NCBI RefSeq assembly: GCF_000764305.2
Contig: NW_025944333.1
Span: forward strand, 62,001 to 126,000
Length of the DNA: 64,000 nt
Origin: Hyalella azteca
Taxonomy: Eukaryota > Arthropoda > Malacostraca > Amphipoda > Hyalellidae
Direction: 5' to 3'
A program made the position numbers and the translations under genes. The number at the start of each line of letters is the position of its first letter. The first letter of the stretch is position 1. Of the stretch, positions 1-10,864 are shown one piece after another. Under the pieces are notes generated by a model. That model saw nothing but the letters and a program-made list of their open reading frames with translations, had not been told where the DNA came from and made no database searches.

Positions 1-1129
1 CCTACGCCAGTTGCTGGGATCCCAGCTTATGGCGTCAACAGAGCCTCTCTGGTAAAGCCAGTAGCTCTCTGGTGACGCCAGAGCTGAGCCGAAGCGAGGC
101 GCCGCCCCCCAAGAGAGGGAAGAGATTCACCGCATTCTTGCGGAATCTCTTCTGTAGTTGTTGCAGGCCACGCGGCGAGAGCGACGGTGGCCGGTGAATG
201 GTAGCGCCCAGTTCTTGAGGAGTTGGGGCGCTGCCTTCACCTGGCTACTGATTTGCTCTTGGGGGAAGAGAGTTAGGGGGGGGGGGTCCTTCGGGACCCC
301 CAAAAAATAAAACATCCTACCTGCTGGGGAGCTGGCTCGGAACACTTTCTGTGCCTCACCTCTAGTCTTTTTGAAAGCTCCAGTGCTAGCTTTCCTGCCT
401 CTTTTGGAGTTGCATAATTCTCGCTTGATGATTTATTGTTGACAGAAAACTCAATCAAGCTGTGAGTTTCTCAAAAAAGTTCAAGTTATCTTGGAATTGA
501 GACATTACACTAACTAGCAGGAATTTTTCGATATTTCTGGGGAGGCTGCGTTTATTGAATCCTAACAATCTAAAATGCCTCAGACCTAGCAACATTTGGG
601 AACTCTTGGACCAGGTTTCACAACTCGGCTCGACGAGGCTGGGGCAAGATCTGCCCCGAGACGCGGCCTGTCAAGGTAAGCTGCGTCTACATTAGCACCT
701 CTGGGAAAAATTTGAAATTTCTCAGGTGACTGAATCGGGTGATCATGGGTGACTGAACAAAAGTTTACGCATATTCAGACATATGAATCATTTCTGGCTT
801 AACTCGTGAAAAGACAACAGAAGCAGCAACAATTGAAAGATATGGTTAGTTAGTTGGTTTAGTTGCCACAGGTTTACTAGAGCTTCAGCTAAATAGCTAT
901 CTCGCACCGGAAGTCAAGATGAACATCACCAACAGGGTGGTAGGTCTCAATTATTTAAAGTTCCTTAGATAAAAAAATCATTCTTCAACTACAATAGGCA
1001 ATATAATAGCATTTTGAGAAGACGAAGCGACAAGGAGAGGCAGGTGAAAAGCAAAATAAACTGAGACTTGAGCAAAAGGTCGCTTACACGTGACGTCGGC
1101 CACCCGCACGAGAGAGACAGAGAAGAGAA
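1..1129. other. Intergenic, no gene recognised
   Basis: No reading frame here resembles a protein I know. The stretch includes a run of ten G at about 277-286 and a short perfect hairpin around GGGGCAAGATCTGCCCC near 642. The short frames on the minus strand (127-458) look like chance openings. Confidence 0.5.
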
Positions 1130-1345
1130 ATGTAAGGAATCCTACCTACATAATAACTTAATGTAAGGAACCCTACCTACATAATAACTTAATGTAAGGA
1201 ATCCTGCCTACATAATAACTAAATGTAAGGTATCGTACCTACATAATAATTTAATGTAAGGAATCCTACCTACATAATAACTTAATGTAAGGAACCCTCC
1301 CTACATAATAACTTAATGTAAGGTATCCTACCTACATTATAACTT
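1130..1345. repeat. 31-bp tandem repeat, 7 copies
   Basis: Seven consecutive units of about 31 bp can be read, each containing TGTAAGG, then CCTACCTACATAATAA, then CTTAA. Copies differ by single substitutions, so the array is moderately old. No reading frame runs through it. Confidence 0.9.
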
Positions 1346-2246
1346 AACTCCACAACCGAGACCTGCAGTCAGACACCGCGAGTTCAGCGGTGGGGCGCTC
1401 AGGAACAATCCACCTATATAGGAACGCGAAATCCTAGAGGACTTATGACGATCGAGCACAGACGCGCGTCAGAAGTCCCATCTCAGAGGAATTGAAGGAT
1501 ATGTGTGAGATTTCTTTTTGTGGTAATTCTGGAGTTTGTTTAGTCCAATTTGTGTTAGATGCTTTAGCAGCCCAATATTTATTTGAGAGCTCTAAGATTT
1601 TGAGCGCAATTCGTTTTCGTGGCCAGTTTACCGACAGTAACTATTATGCTTCTCAAGCTGGCATAATTTAACATTGAAAGCGTCGAAGCGACGATAACTA
1701 ATTAGATGGTCAACTTATGGAGAGCTTGAATATTTGAGCGAAATAAAGGAAATAATTCGTGCAAATCAGTTTTGTATCCTTTTCGACTGAGTACTGACTA
1801 ATTAATATATTGAGATCTTGAGATCTTAATATAATATTGAGTCAGATCAAGCAGAAGAGATTTACTTGTTGCGGACAAAGGGATTGCGAACTGAGTTTGG
1901 GTAGATCCTGCAGAGCAATTCAAGATTTAAGTTAACAATATGTAATAAAGTGAGTGAGGCATCAACCTTTTATTATCTTTGAAGTGCCTTGCGAAAATAA
2001 TTCTTTATATGAACAGAATTTGGCTGTTGACAGTGTTATACGTTTTGACAGATTCTAATAACTAACGGAAACATTATTTACATGTTAGACAAATTTTATC
2101 AAACTATTGTCTGAATTGAATCCGGACTTCACCTAAATAGAGAAAACATAATAACACGTATAAACCATAAATTTCTACAATAGCACACAATTATAGCGAG
2201 TTTCGACCGTTGCCGTTCTATTAGTAGTATGTAGACACGTATTATT
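1346..2246. other. Intergenic, no gene recognised
   Basis: AT-rich sequence. A TATA-like string (CCTATATAGGAACGCG, about 1412) sits in a GC-richer patch, but no downstream coding region follows, so it is not called a promoter. Confidence 0.45.
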
Positions 2247-2542
2247 GGCCCGTATGCTAAATAGGGCAATAGGACTACGAAGTAGCACTATGCACTACGA
2301 AGTGTCCTGTTGGTATGCTAAATACGTCACAGACACTTAGCACTTCGACGTAGCTCTACAATGTTTAGTGTCGCACTAATGATTCGTATGCAGAAAGACT
2401 TTAGTGCTACTTCGCTGTTAGAGTACCTTATAGTGCCGCACTACGCTATGAGTCTATTGAAGAATGGTAGTCAAGTGCTTAAATAATTCATTATTGATTA
2501 TTCCCTAAGTAATTTTCATTCTTTGCAAAAGATTTATGTAAA

Positions 2543-2772
2543 ATGTCTAATTGTGATGGTAATGGTACTAGTGAAAATTGTGATGGTGAGCTGAAATTCG
2601 CAATGCGTCTGCGCACCTTTCCCATCATATATTCAAAGTCCACGCTTCCCAAAGAAATCGAACAAAAGAGAGAAGCATGGAAAGTTCTTGCAGAAGAATT
2701 CAAAATGACTCCAGAAAAAAATTCAAAACATGGTATCAAAAACAAGAAAAGTATTTTCTACTTCCGCTACAG
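2543..2772 (+). pseudogene. MADF-domain exon of a transposon accessory protein, decayed
   Basis: The frame opens with an ATG at 2543 in an acceptable context (AAAATGT). After a short polar leader the protein reads LRTFPIIYSKSTLPKEI and then EQKREAWKVLAEEF. This fits the first two helices of a MADF DNA-binding domain: arginine and proline before an aromatic, a KS turn, then the conserved AW and AEEF. The third helix falls out of frame at a run of seven A (about 2713). Shifting one base there restores a tryptophan-containing segment (KFKTWYQK) of the expected type. The open part ends at CAG/GTAACA (2771/2772), a good splice-donor sequence, so this could be a first exon. MADF/Myb-like proteins accompany PIF/Harbinger transposases, which fits the surrounding inverted repeats. 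One-base damage and the lack of a downstream exon point to a dead copy. Confidence 0.6.
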
Positions 2773-2933
2773 GTAACAAACCAATTTAAGCGAAGGAATG
2801 GGAAAAGGAAATTAAGAACCAATTAGATTCACTTTTTTATATTCAAGGCATGTAGTTCCTGAGGTTTTTACGCGATGATGCCTTTGCTGTAAGCCAAACA
2901 GATCCATAGCTGACGAAGTTATGTTAAAAGGAA

Positions 2934-3002
2934 AAGAATCGGCGACAGGCCACATCAGGCCTACTCTTCAGCGCCGAGATCAATATGTTATGTTATGTTA
3001 AG
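2934..3002 (+). mobile_element. LINE 3'-end fragment with ATGTT tail
   Basis: The sequence AGAATCGGCGACAGGCC and the following hairpin end in a tail of three ATGTT-type units. The same sequence, inverted and joined to reverse transcriptase coding sequence, occurs at 15456-15520. It is therefore the 3' terminus of that non-LTR family, inserted here in plus orientation as a 5'-truncated copy. Confidence 0.7.
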
Positions 3003-3095
3003 TAAACGAGGTGAAATATACCGTAGTATCGTCGTGAAGTGCGGTGTGTAGGACACTTCAGATTTTTGTAGTACGCGTTATGCCTTTGGCCCTAT

Positions 3096-3160
3096 TTAGC
3101 ATACCAACCGTAGTGTTCCATGCCGCACTATGGCTTGTAGTGCGTAGTGCTGTGGGGGTC
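3096..3160. repeat. Internal copy of the 7370 transposon right end
   Basis: About 65 bp (GCCCTATTTAGCAT, CCAACCGTAGTGTTCCATG and onward) match 7269-7338 with few differences and in the same orientation. It stops before the terminal GGGCC, so it is a truncated end. Confidence 0.75.
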
Positions 3161-3348
3161 TTATTTACCACTCCACATTAAGTTAATGTACTCCAATCAG
3201 GAAATTGAATGGCCTGGCTAGTTAACCTGAATTGTTTACCAAGGCACGAACAGAAAGCTAGGGATCGGCAGGACGAATTTGGTTGGGAGAAATGAACACA
3301 CAATCAATCAATGAGTTTTATTTATTTGGCATAGCTCACGTGACAGGT

Positions 3349-3513
3349 CCACCCACACCCCACGGCCAGTGTAGCTGTCAGCTCACCTTCTTCAGAAGTG
3401 TGAAAGCTTTTGCCGGTGAAGGTGTGTTTTACGATCGGTCCATAAAGAAATGTTGATCGGTTCAAAATGACATAAGAACAGGTTCTTTTGAATAACCTAT
3501 GGATTGGCACCAT
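3349..3513. repeat. Dispersed repeat family E, copy 1
   Basis: This stretch contains CCGGTGAAGGTGTGTTTTAC and TTCAAAATGACATAAGA. It matches 5044-5200 in the same orientation and 22866-22962 inverted. Short frames through it are not conserved between copies. The family is not identified. Confidence 0.8.
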
Positions 3514-3565
3514 GAGGCTGACCATAGTGCATACTGCATAGACTATAGTGGAATTCTATGAAGAG

Positions 3566-4025
3566 AGGTACTTATGGTGGTCCACTGCCGTGCGGCGGTC
3601 TTAACCCTTTGCAAGGCCCCATGCCCTTGGCCCTTGGGCCTCTCTTGCAAGTTGCAATGGTCTAAACTCAACAGTTCAACTCCATGGTCAATTGGTCATG
3701 ATGGTCTCATCACAACTCCCTTTAGAAATATGTGGAGTTTCGAAATTGATAGTAATGAATCAATAAATATTTGAACTGGGAAATTCCTGAGTTACTTATG
3801 TTGGTTCCAGAATGATATCAATGACGTAAAAAATGACAATGACTGACATCGGTTAAGCCTCAGCCATGATTCTAGGCTTCTAGCTCTGCTCAGTCCTTAC
3901 ACTTTTACCTCATAATTCATGTTGTTAGAACTTTGATGTTCAAATGTTGACACTACTGCCAAGTGTCAATATCACAATCAAAATTATTTCACAATCAAAA
4001 ATATTATTCACAAATAACCATCGAT
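3566..4025. repeat. Dispersed repeat family F, copy 1
   Basis: The copy starts with GGTCCACTGCCGTGC, continues through a GC-rich palindromic patch (CCCTTGGCCCTTGGGCC), and includes AATCAATAAATATTTGAACT and then TTGGTTCCA. Copies lie at 8231-8488 (cut short) and 17870-18370, with an inverted fragment at 22997-23036. The AATAAA-containing 3' part could be a polyadenylation signal of an unidentified retroelement, which is inference only. Confidence 0.8.
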
Positions 4026-4640
4026 TTCAATGCAAAACTGGTCCCATCTTCACTACTGTGGCTTTGTTTACATATGGCTAGTGGTGACGTCACACACAAG
4101 AACACGTGGTAGCTACATCGACTGTGACAAAAAAAAAAAATGCAATATTTCGCTGTAACACAAACAAATAAATGAAAATAATTAGTAGTAATGGAAAATA
4201 TGTTGCTGGAACACTTTAAGAGACCGGACCTAAATAGAATATGATATTATTATATTTTTAGTCGAGATACTAAACAATAAAGTAGTTAATTTGATTGCCA
4301 TTACTAGCGCTGGCATCTGTGTCACTGTAGCCTGTATGTGAACCTTCTATGAGTAATATTATTTCAGCATGGAATTATGGAAATACAACTTCTGTGATTA
4401 ATTTGAATCATAAAAATTAACCTAATGCAAGAAATTAGCAATCAATAATTCAACGTTGTTTTGTAAGTTTTGTACCAACACAACTACGGAAAACTACATT
4501 AAATACGTATTGGCAACTTAAGCTAAATAAATGCACTGCAACTGCAATCAGCTGTGAAAGAAGCCAAGAAGGTGCCAGAAAGTACGATGGATTCAATTTA
4601 GTCATTTTTTATTTGAAATCAGTCTCAGTTCTTTGGACTA
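4026..4640. other. Intergenic, no gene recognised
   Basis: AT-rich. It contains a run of twelve A at about 4129-4140 and no coding frame of note. Confidence 0.4.
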
Positions 4641-4644
4641 GGAG

Positions 4645-4980
4645 CATAAATTTCAGTGTAAAATCTATTAAAAGTTTACGTTTCTGTGGGGATTTTGATG
4701 CTGTTGGCATTGAAGTACTTGAAAGTATCTCTGATACAAGAAATACTGGCTAAATACATTTTAATTTAGAAATTAACATCAATCAAAATTACTGTTGTTC
4801 AGGGCTATGTTGGTTCTTGTGAACCGATTGTTGCATCCAGTCGCTTATATTGAAAATAAAAGTATTTAAGCAAGTATTTCTTGCATCAGAGATAATTCAA
4901 AGTTTGTTATTGTCAACAGCATTATAATCCATGCAGAAACGTACATTTTTTACATAGATATTAAAAATTTAGGCTCTATG
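4645..4980. repeat. Imperfect long hairpin (foldback repeat)
   Basis: The left arm (about 4645-4760) contains TTTACGTTTCTG, GATGCTGTTG and ATCTCTGATACAAGAAATAC. It pairs with the right arm (about 4862-4980), whose reverse complement has GTACGTTTCTG, AATGCTGTTG and ATCTCTGATGCAAGAAATAC. The arms are about 100 bp with many differences, around a loop of about 100 bp. This is the shape of an old MITE. Confidence 0.65.
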
Positions 4981-5043
4981 ACTTGCATACTATGCGTATA
5001 GGATTTCAAATCGATGCATGCATTCAAATTCAAATAAGGCCCA

Positions 5044-5200
5044 CCCATGGCCAGTGTAGCTGTCAGCTCACCTCTCTTCAGAAGTATGAAAGCTTTTGCC
5101 GGTGAAGGTGTGTTTTACGATCAGTCCGTAAAGAAGCGTTGATTGGTTCAAAATGACATAAGACCAGGTTCTTTTGAATAACCTATAGAATTGCACCATG
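5044..5200. repeat. Dispersed repeat family E, copy 2
   Basis: It matches 3349-3513 in the same orientation with about ten differences, and ends at the same point (CACCATG). Confidence 0.8.
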
Positions 5201-5394
5201 CAGCCAGCACTCCAGCCTGTCCATTCGTTGCAGCTGTTTTCCCCCGGCATAACTCTACCTCCACGCTTACCTACCCCGTCTCCCCGCCTTTTTTCACAAA
5301 CTACCAGATGGCTTTTCTTAGTTTCTGCCCTTTTGACTGCATTACGCTATGAAAAGAGGATCTATATGAGTTGTAAGTAACTGATTAATTTACC

Positions 5395-5412
5395 AAACCT
5401 AACCTAACCTAA
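5395..5412. repeat. Short CCTAA tract
   Basis: Three tandem CCTAA units, the arthropod telomere motif in its C-rich orientation. The tract is too short to mean more than an interstitial or transposon-borne tract. Confidence 0.6.
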
Positions 5413-5802
5413 TTTGGATAAGCATCAAATGTCTGCGAGAAAAGCCTCCCGTTAGCCATGCGATAATCGGATAATGGGAGAGAGTCAGGGTAAGTGTGGG
5501 GGGAATAATATGCTGGGGGATACCCGGGATAGTAAGGCAGGGAAACAGTGACTAGGGGTTAACGTCTTGCGGAGTAAGTAAGGTGATGATGCATTACCGT
5601 TTGGTACAGTTCACATTTGCGGCAATGCAGTGTGGTCAGCGACTTAGCAGACACTTAGGATAACAGCATGTGTAACAGTAAGAAGTAATGGTATGGGTTA
5701 TAAAGCATCGGAGAACAACGTATTGACCGTTAACTATGTGGAGTACCTAGCAGCTTGTGTGCTGAAGCAGTGTTGGTTTAAAGTTTGTATGGTGAGATAG
5801 GT

Positions 5803-6047
5803 CCACTGTGCAGAGAGTGGATGAATATTGCAAGATCTTTGGCGACGCTTCAGTAGCAAAATTTACGCCTCCAGAAGATCTTGCCAACACATTTAGATTG
5901 TAATTCTTGCATTTAATATATTTGTCAGTCTTTGGCCAACTATTAAGAAAAAAGTAAGGTTTCCAGTACGTTGGATGGATCAGGATGCAGTAAAGCTTGT
6001 CCGGAAATTGGTTGCAATGAGTTCCCGCCAAAAAAATGTAAACAAAA
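5803..6047 (+). repeat. Dispersed repeat family G, copy 1, possible coding remnant
   Basis: The sequence CTGTGCAGAGAGTGGATGAA begins a block shared with 17823-17853 (first 31 bp), 19026-19170 (middle part) and 21990-22068 (last part). Read on the plus strand, the middle part gives KIFGDASVAKFTPPEDLANT, which is nearly the same as the copy at 19026. The last part reads DAVKLVRKLVAM. This copy has an in-frame stop. It could be the remains of a transposon protein I do not recognise. The minus strand is also open, so coding is not proven. Confidence 0.55.
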
Positions 6048-6049
6048 TG

Positions 6050-7250
6050 TAGGGTAAATGCGGTATATTCCGACATCCTGGTAAGTCCATCACCTCTTTA
6101 GTTTTTCCTTTATATTAAGCTTTGTTTTAGTTCCATGCGTTCGTTGATGGTTGAAATGGTGACGTCATACATTTGCGTGTCAAACTACTGCCAAAACACT
6201 AGGTCTTGGCCATCTAGCGGAAAAATATTGAGATCCAAAGAGAGACAATGCACGCTACCCAGTGAGATCATCAAGAAATGTGTCAAATTTGATAGTTGAC
6301 CTTGCTCTACCAAATAGTGAATAACTGTTTGTATAGGACGAATATTATGGTTTGAGTTTTTTAAATATGTCTGTGAATATATTAGGAATCCTTTAAGAGG
6401 CCCGTTCACGGACGCTCCAACTCTAAACTCGACACTCTGGGCGAGAGCATTGTAAATTTCAGCGGCAGCGTCTGGCAGCGTAGTGACGTGGTCTATAAGG
6501 TGCGCGGGAATAGTGAAGTATGAGCTGAACATTAATTGTGCATTGATTTTTTTAGTTACGTCGAGGTAAACATTTTCATTACTATTTAAATTCTCCCTAT
6601 TTCCCGAGTTTGCGCAAAATTTCTCATCTTCACTGCAGACAGCGGCTTATTTTTCACTAATAGATGAACCGTTCGCTGCAGACAGAAATTCAGTGCACTG
6701 CGAACAGTGTCCACCAGTCTATTCTGATCATTCGGGCTGTTCATGATTATTAGCAACTACGATCATTTAGTTTCTTACTGAAAAATTGACTGGCTCAAAA
6801 ATACGTTTGCACATTGAAGAAATCTCGAAAACTATAGTTTAGGCTGATAAAATTATTCAATTACATTCGTGACATTGATCTGTTCACTTATCGAATTATT
6901 TTCAAAAAATAATCACTGACTACTTTGGGAGGTTGCGCAGAGCATTCTCTGCAGTTAGCTATGCCCAAGTAACCATGATTTTTCCCTCAAAACAGAGAGG
7001 GAGGAAGGAACGGGTAATAGGGGCTCGAGATGTTGCCATCGATAAAGCTGTTTTCTCCGAAACTCTCGTGATGATGTTATAATTATTTAATATGATTTAA
7101 AATGTACGACTTTAATGTGTATTGTAAGTGTTAATATTAATGTTAGTATAAGAAACATAAAAATTAGTTATATTATGTTAGTATGAAAAATATAAGAATT
7201 AGTGATATGTTATGCATAATATTAGTGCTATGTAGCGAGATCCGCTACAG
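6050..7250. other. Intergenic, no gene recognised
   Basis: Mixed sequence within the 2247-7370 composite element. From 7090 to 7230 it becomes a loose AT-rich repetition of TTAGTAT and TATAAGAATTAGT. No protein similarity is seen. Confidence 0.4.
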
Positions 7251-7370
7251 TGCTTCTTCATTGTGCTAGTGCCCTATTTAGCATGCCAACCGTAGTGTTC
7301 CATGTCGCACTGTGGCTTCTAGGGCGTAGTGCTACTTCGTAGGGCTAGTGCCCTTTTCAGCATACGGGCC

Positions 7371-8230
7371 ATTGAATGACTTCATAACGTAACTTCCGTT
7401 CGCGAAATCAATCTGTAAAGCGTCTAGTGATCCGACGCGATTCCACACCAATCAAATATGAGCAAATACATAGAGCGATTTGCATCGGTAGATAACTTCG
7501 TTGATCTGCTCGTACAACAACTGGCAATATTCAAACATTTACATACCGGTCTTCATTCCCGTTCAGTTATAACTATCACCCAACACGTAAACAACACTTT
7601 TTAATATTGTAAGATTACAATGTCTCTATGCATTAGGGGACACCAGCCGCATTGTGGCGAGTTTACCAATAATACGTGGTTTGTTTGTTATCATAACGTA
7701 CTGATGCTATTTCTGGTATTGAGTATAAAAAATTAAAAAGGGCGTCCTCCGGAGATATCCTAGAGATGCCGTGGTCCGCAAGCGCGGCTTCTGGAGTTAC
7801 GACCGCTGGAACATCAGCGGCAGGAACGCTGGCGGGCTGGCCCGTACTGTTGGGCGAAGTCTGGCGTAGTGGCGATGCATGCCAGAGGCCAGCATTGCTC
7901 AATACCAGCATCTTTTTCATCCGCCTTTCCATGCGTAAGCCTTCTATAGGGCAGAGTAGACTAAGGGATTATATGTTAAAAGCCAAAGGTACAAATCCCC
8001 TTCATGGAAATTAACCAGCATTCTAATGAGAACTTCACTTGAGAAGTAAGCCACCAATTATGTGACCAATACAATCGCTCTACATCTACTGTCTACACTG
8101 TATTTAAAACCGCCCAATAGCTCTGTCCCATGCCGTCTAACCTCCTCACGATTTTTGGTAAGCAACTCCCTACGCCATACTGATACCGCTGTAATAAGCT
8201 GTTGATACGATACACAGCCAGCCTGCCAGG
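7371..8230. other. Intergenic, no gene recognised
   Basis: Frames of 80-90 codons are open on both strands between 7663 and 8014. Neither resembles a known protein, and they shadow each other. Confidence 0.4.
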
Positions 8231-8488
8231 CTGACCATGGTGGCAGGGAATTATTGTGAGTACTTATCGGTCCACCGCCGTGCATCGGTCTTGACCCTTC
8301 GCAAGGCCCCATGCCCTTGGCCCTTGGGCCCCTCTTGCAAGTTGTAATGGTCTAAACTCAACAGTTCGACCCCTGGCCCCATCCCCATGGTCTCATCACA
8401 ACTCCCTTTAGAAATATGTGGAGTTTTGAAATTGATAGTAATAAATCAATAAATATTTGAACTGGGAAATTCCTTAGTTACTTACATT
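8231..8488. repeat. Dispersed repeat family F, copy 2, cut by a hAT-like end
   Basis: It matches 3566-3795 and 17870-18115 closely. It breaks off at CTTACATT exactly where the hAT-like terminus CAGGGG begins at 8489, so the transposon end inserted into, or was joined to, this repeat. Confidence 0.8.
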
Positions 8489-9261
8489 CAGGGGAGGAAA
8501 AGATCTACTCTGTGAGCCGCGACTGGATTTTTTGAGCCGCGAAATAACGAATTTTCAAGCCGTAAGCCTATTTCTCAAGCCGTGGAAAGCCATTCATGAA
8601 CCGCGAAGTTGCGAACTCTTGGCGGCGATGGCACGCGCGCAGCGCGCGATCACGATTCACGAATAAGCTCAAATTTTGTCCTAGAAACAGCAGTTAAACA
8701 TTATTCCCTAATTCACATGTAGTTTAGCTCATGCTAATGCCTACCTTACGTCTTACGATATTGCAAAAATATAACACGGTTTCACAAGAGACTGAGAGGC
8801 GAGTTCAAGATCTTCATCTTTGACATAACGCTCGTGCTGCTGTCACAGTTTAACATATACGTTATACGCGTATGACGAGAGCGTAGTACTAAACCGCGGA
8901 GGCGCGGACTTAAATATTTGATAATGATAAATTTTGAAAAAAAGAGTCGAACATACAGAGTTCGGGAAACACTTGTTAAGATGTTTTGACCAACCAGTGA
9001 ACAAAATCGGTTCACCTGCAATGAAATATAAGCTCAAACAGAATAACTTGAGAAGGCCACTACCTTATAGCTACGACTAATATAATTAAAGAAACTAAAA
9101 ATCATTAACATGATGAGACTCTTTTATGAGCAATTTAAGACATGTGTTGTGTGATTCTAGGCAAAAATCCATTCGCGACGTTAAACATCTTATAAAAATT
9201 TCCGTTTTTTTTCAATGGAAGGTAAATGTGAGTTAATTTGCATTTAGAAAATATTTAGACC

Positions 9262-9396
9262 AACATGAAATTTTATAGATAGGCCTGCTCTACACACAGC
9301 TCGTTTCACAGGCTCACAATGTTTACGAATAACATGAAATTTTATAGATAGGCCTTCTACACACAGCTCGTTTCACAGGCTCACAATGTTTACGAA
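9262..9396. repeat. Tandem duplication of a 69-bp unit
   Basis: Two consecutive copies run from AACATGAAATTTTATAGATA to TCACAATGTTTACGAAT. The second lacks four bases. A shorter duplicate (CACGAATGCTTAGGCCA) follows to about 9445. Confidence 0.9.
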
Positions 9397-9449
9397 TGCT
9401 TAGGCCATACATTCAAAAATACACACGAATGCTTAGGCCACACATACAT

Positions 9450-10260
9450 TCAAAATGCGCATCATTTATTTGTAATTCAAATGGAAACGAGCATGATGGA
9501 AGACCTATTTGTTTGTCACACTTCAAGGAATAAATGAGAAAATAAACTACCTATAATGCTAAATTCATGTTAAAATGGTTCTCTCTTAACCTGGGACTCC
9601 TTTTTATCCACGTAGAGAAATTAAAAAAAAACGTTTCATCAGAAGAGATTGAAAGGGAAAGCCGTTTGAAAGGGGAAAGAGAAACGCCGTTCGAGAGGGT
9701 CGCTTGTTGGAGACCAACACTGCCCTGCTTCGATAATACCACCTTGGTTCCTTCCTCCAATACTGTATGTAGCCTGCCCTTCAACACTTCTGCCCACAAG
9801 TGTTGAATCCTTGAGTGTTTGCGGCTTTCAAATCCATTTCAGTAGACCTATCTGCCAGCAGGAAACCAACCTGCTATAGTATGGCCTAGCGTCATCTGCA
9901 AATGCACTAACATTTTGGCATCATTCGGACATTTAGTGCCACAGCCAGGCAGTGCATGTGGTGCCCGCCACCGACCCGTCCTGTGCATCGAATCAGCCTA
10001 TGATAAGAACAACCATTCATCGAAAGACGATTAATTTTGGAACATAACTAAACTATGTGAAACCTAACCTCAGATGATATGAGTTAAAAATTACGCAATA
10101 TTATGATGTAACAAAAGTCATATTCCATCTGTTGTTTGGTGGTGCATGTCAGATTTCCTGCAATTCCACTGACGAGCTGGGCTGATTGATCGCAGTTCGT
10201 TGCACAGCCGAATTGGAGCAGTGAGTTGCATGTTCGAGATCACAACAGAGTGTGAATGTT
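9450..10260. other. Intergenic, no gene recognised
   Basis: Overlapping frames of about 80 codons on both strands at 9551-9806 have low-complexity content and no recognisable domain. Nothing else is seen. Confidence 0.4.
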
Positions 10261-10266
10261 ATGCGA

Positions 10267-10345
10267 TGTCAAGAATCGGCAACAGGCCTAAGGTGGAATA
10301 AACTCTGAAACCGCTAATACTATTATTATATTATTATTGTCATGG
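10267..10345 (+). mobile_element. LINE or SINE 3'-end fragment with ATT-rich tail
   Basis: AAGAATCGGCAACAGGCCTA resembles the LINE 3' terminus at 2934 and 42010. It is followed by a CTATTATTATATTATTATTG tail. A GTTCGAGATC string upstream (about 10232) is loosely like a polymerase III B box, but I do not claim a SINE. Confidence 0.4.
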
Positions 10346-10864
10346 GCAGGTTACTGACGGCTGGCTTGATCCGCCGCTGATGGTCGCTCATGCATATAAA
10401 TGTGCTAGGCGTTCCATTCATGGCTAATTGGTGCACAAAATCGGTGGTTCACAGTTGCACTCATGTTTGAAAAGTTAAACTCATACATACTTCTGCATCA
10501 CGCATCGCATCATCTTTACCAGCTGGCAGGAGACTTCTGGGAACTTAAGAAACCAGGTTTTGAGAGATAACCCCAACTTACCCAATACATATGTATAAAT
10601 TACTGAGTGAAAAAAGAAGTTCAGAGGCATATTTGACAATTTATTCGAGGCAAAATGGTGTACTAGAATTAATGGTATTATTAGCATAGGAGAGGCATTG
10701 TCCTGATGCACGACAAAGCTTCTTTATCGTCCTACTCCTAGTGACTTGGTTTGTTAGTGCCCCAGCACTTCCTTCTGTAAATCCATCAGTAATTGATTGA
10801 TCCTCATTATTGTGACATAGGTAAAGCTTAGGAGTCCCAATTGGTACAGACCTTGGCAAACGGG
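10346..10864. other. Intergenic up to assembly gap
   Basis: No recognisable gene, with several short frames on the minus strand. The stretch ends at the first run of unknown bases. Confidence 0.4.

Larger units (their letters stand above)
2247..7370. mobile_element. Composite PIF/Harbinger-like DNA transposon bounded by inverted repeats
   Basis: The left end starts GGCCCGTATGCT at 2247. The reverse complement of the right end (7370) starts with the same 12 bases, and the match continues imperfectly for about 48 bp, including ACTACGAAGTAGCACTA. The trinucleotide ATT flanks both ends, a possible 3-bp target duplication. A subterminal motif, TATGCTAAATAGGGC, recurs at about 2252, 2315, 3096-3112 (inverted) and 7269-7284 (inverted). 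Inside lies a MADF-domain exon (2543-2772), typical of accessory proteins of Harbinger-type elements. The interior is broken up by later insertions, including a LINE 3' end and several dispersed repeats. A second copy of the right-end sequence at 3096-3160 suggests that the original element was shorter and that 3160-7260 was inserted or duplicated. The superfamily assignment is inference. Confidence 0.55.

Noticed and set aside
1410..1430. TATA-box promoter at about 1412
   Set aside because: An isolated TATATA string with no downstream gene or initiator.
2490..2745. Minus-strand frame opposite the MADF exon
   Set aside because: Shadow frame. The plus strand shows the MADF pattern and a splice donor.
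10190..10345. tRNA-derived SINE
   Set aside because: A weak B-box-like GTTCGAGATC is present but no convincing A box or tRNA fold could be built.
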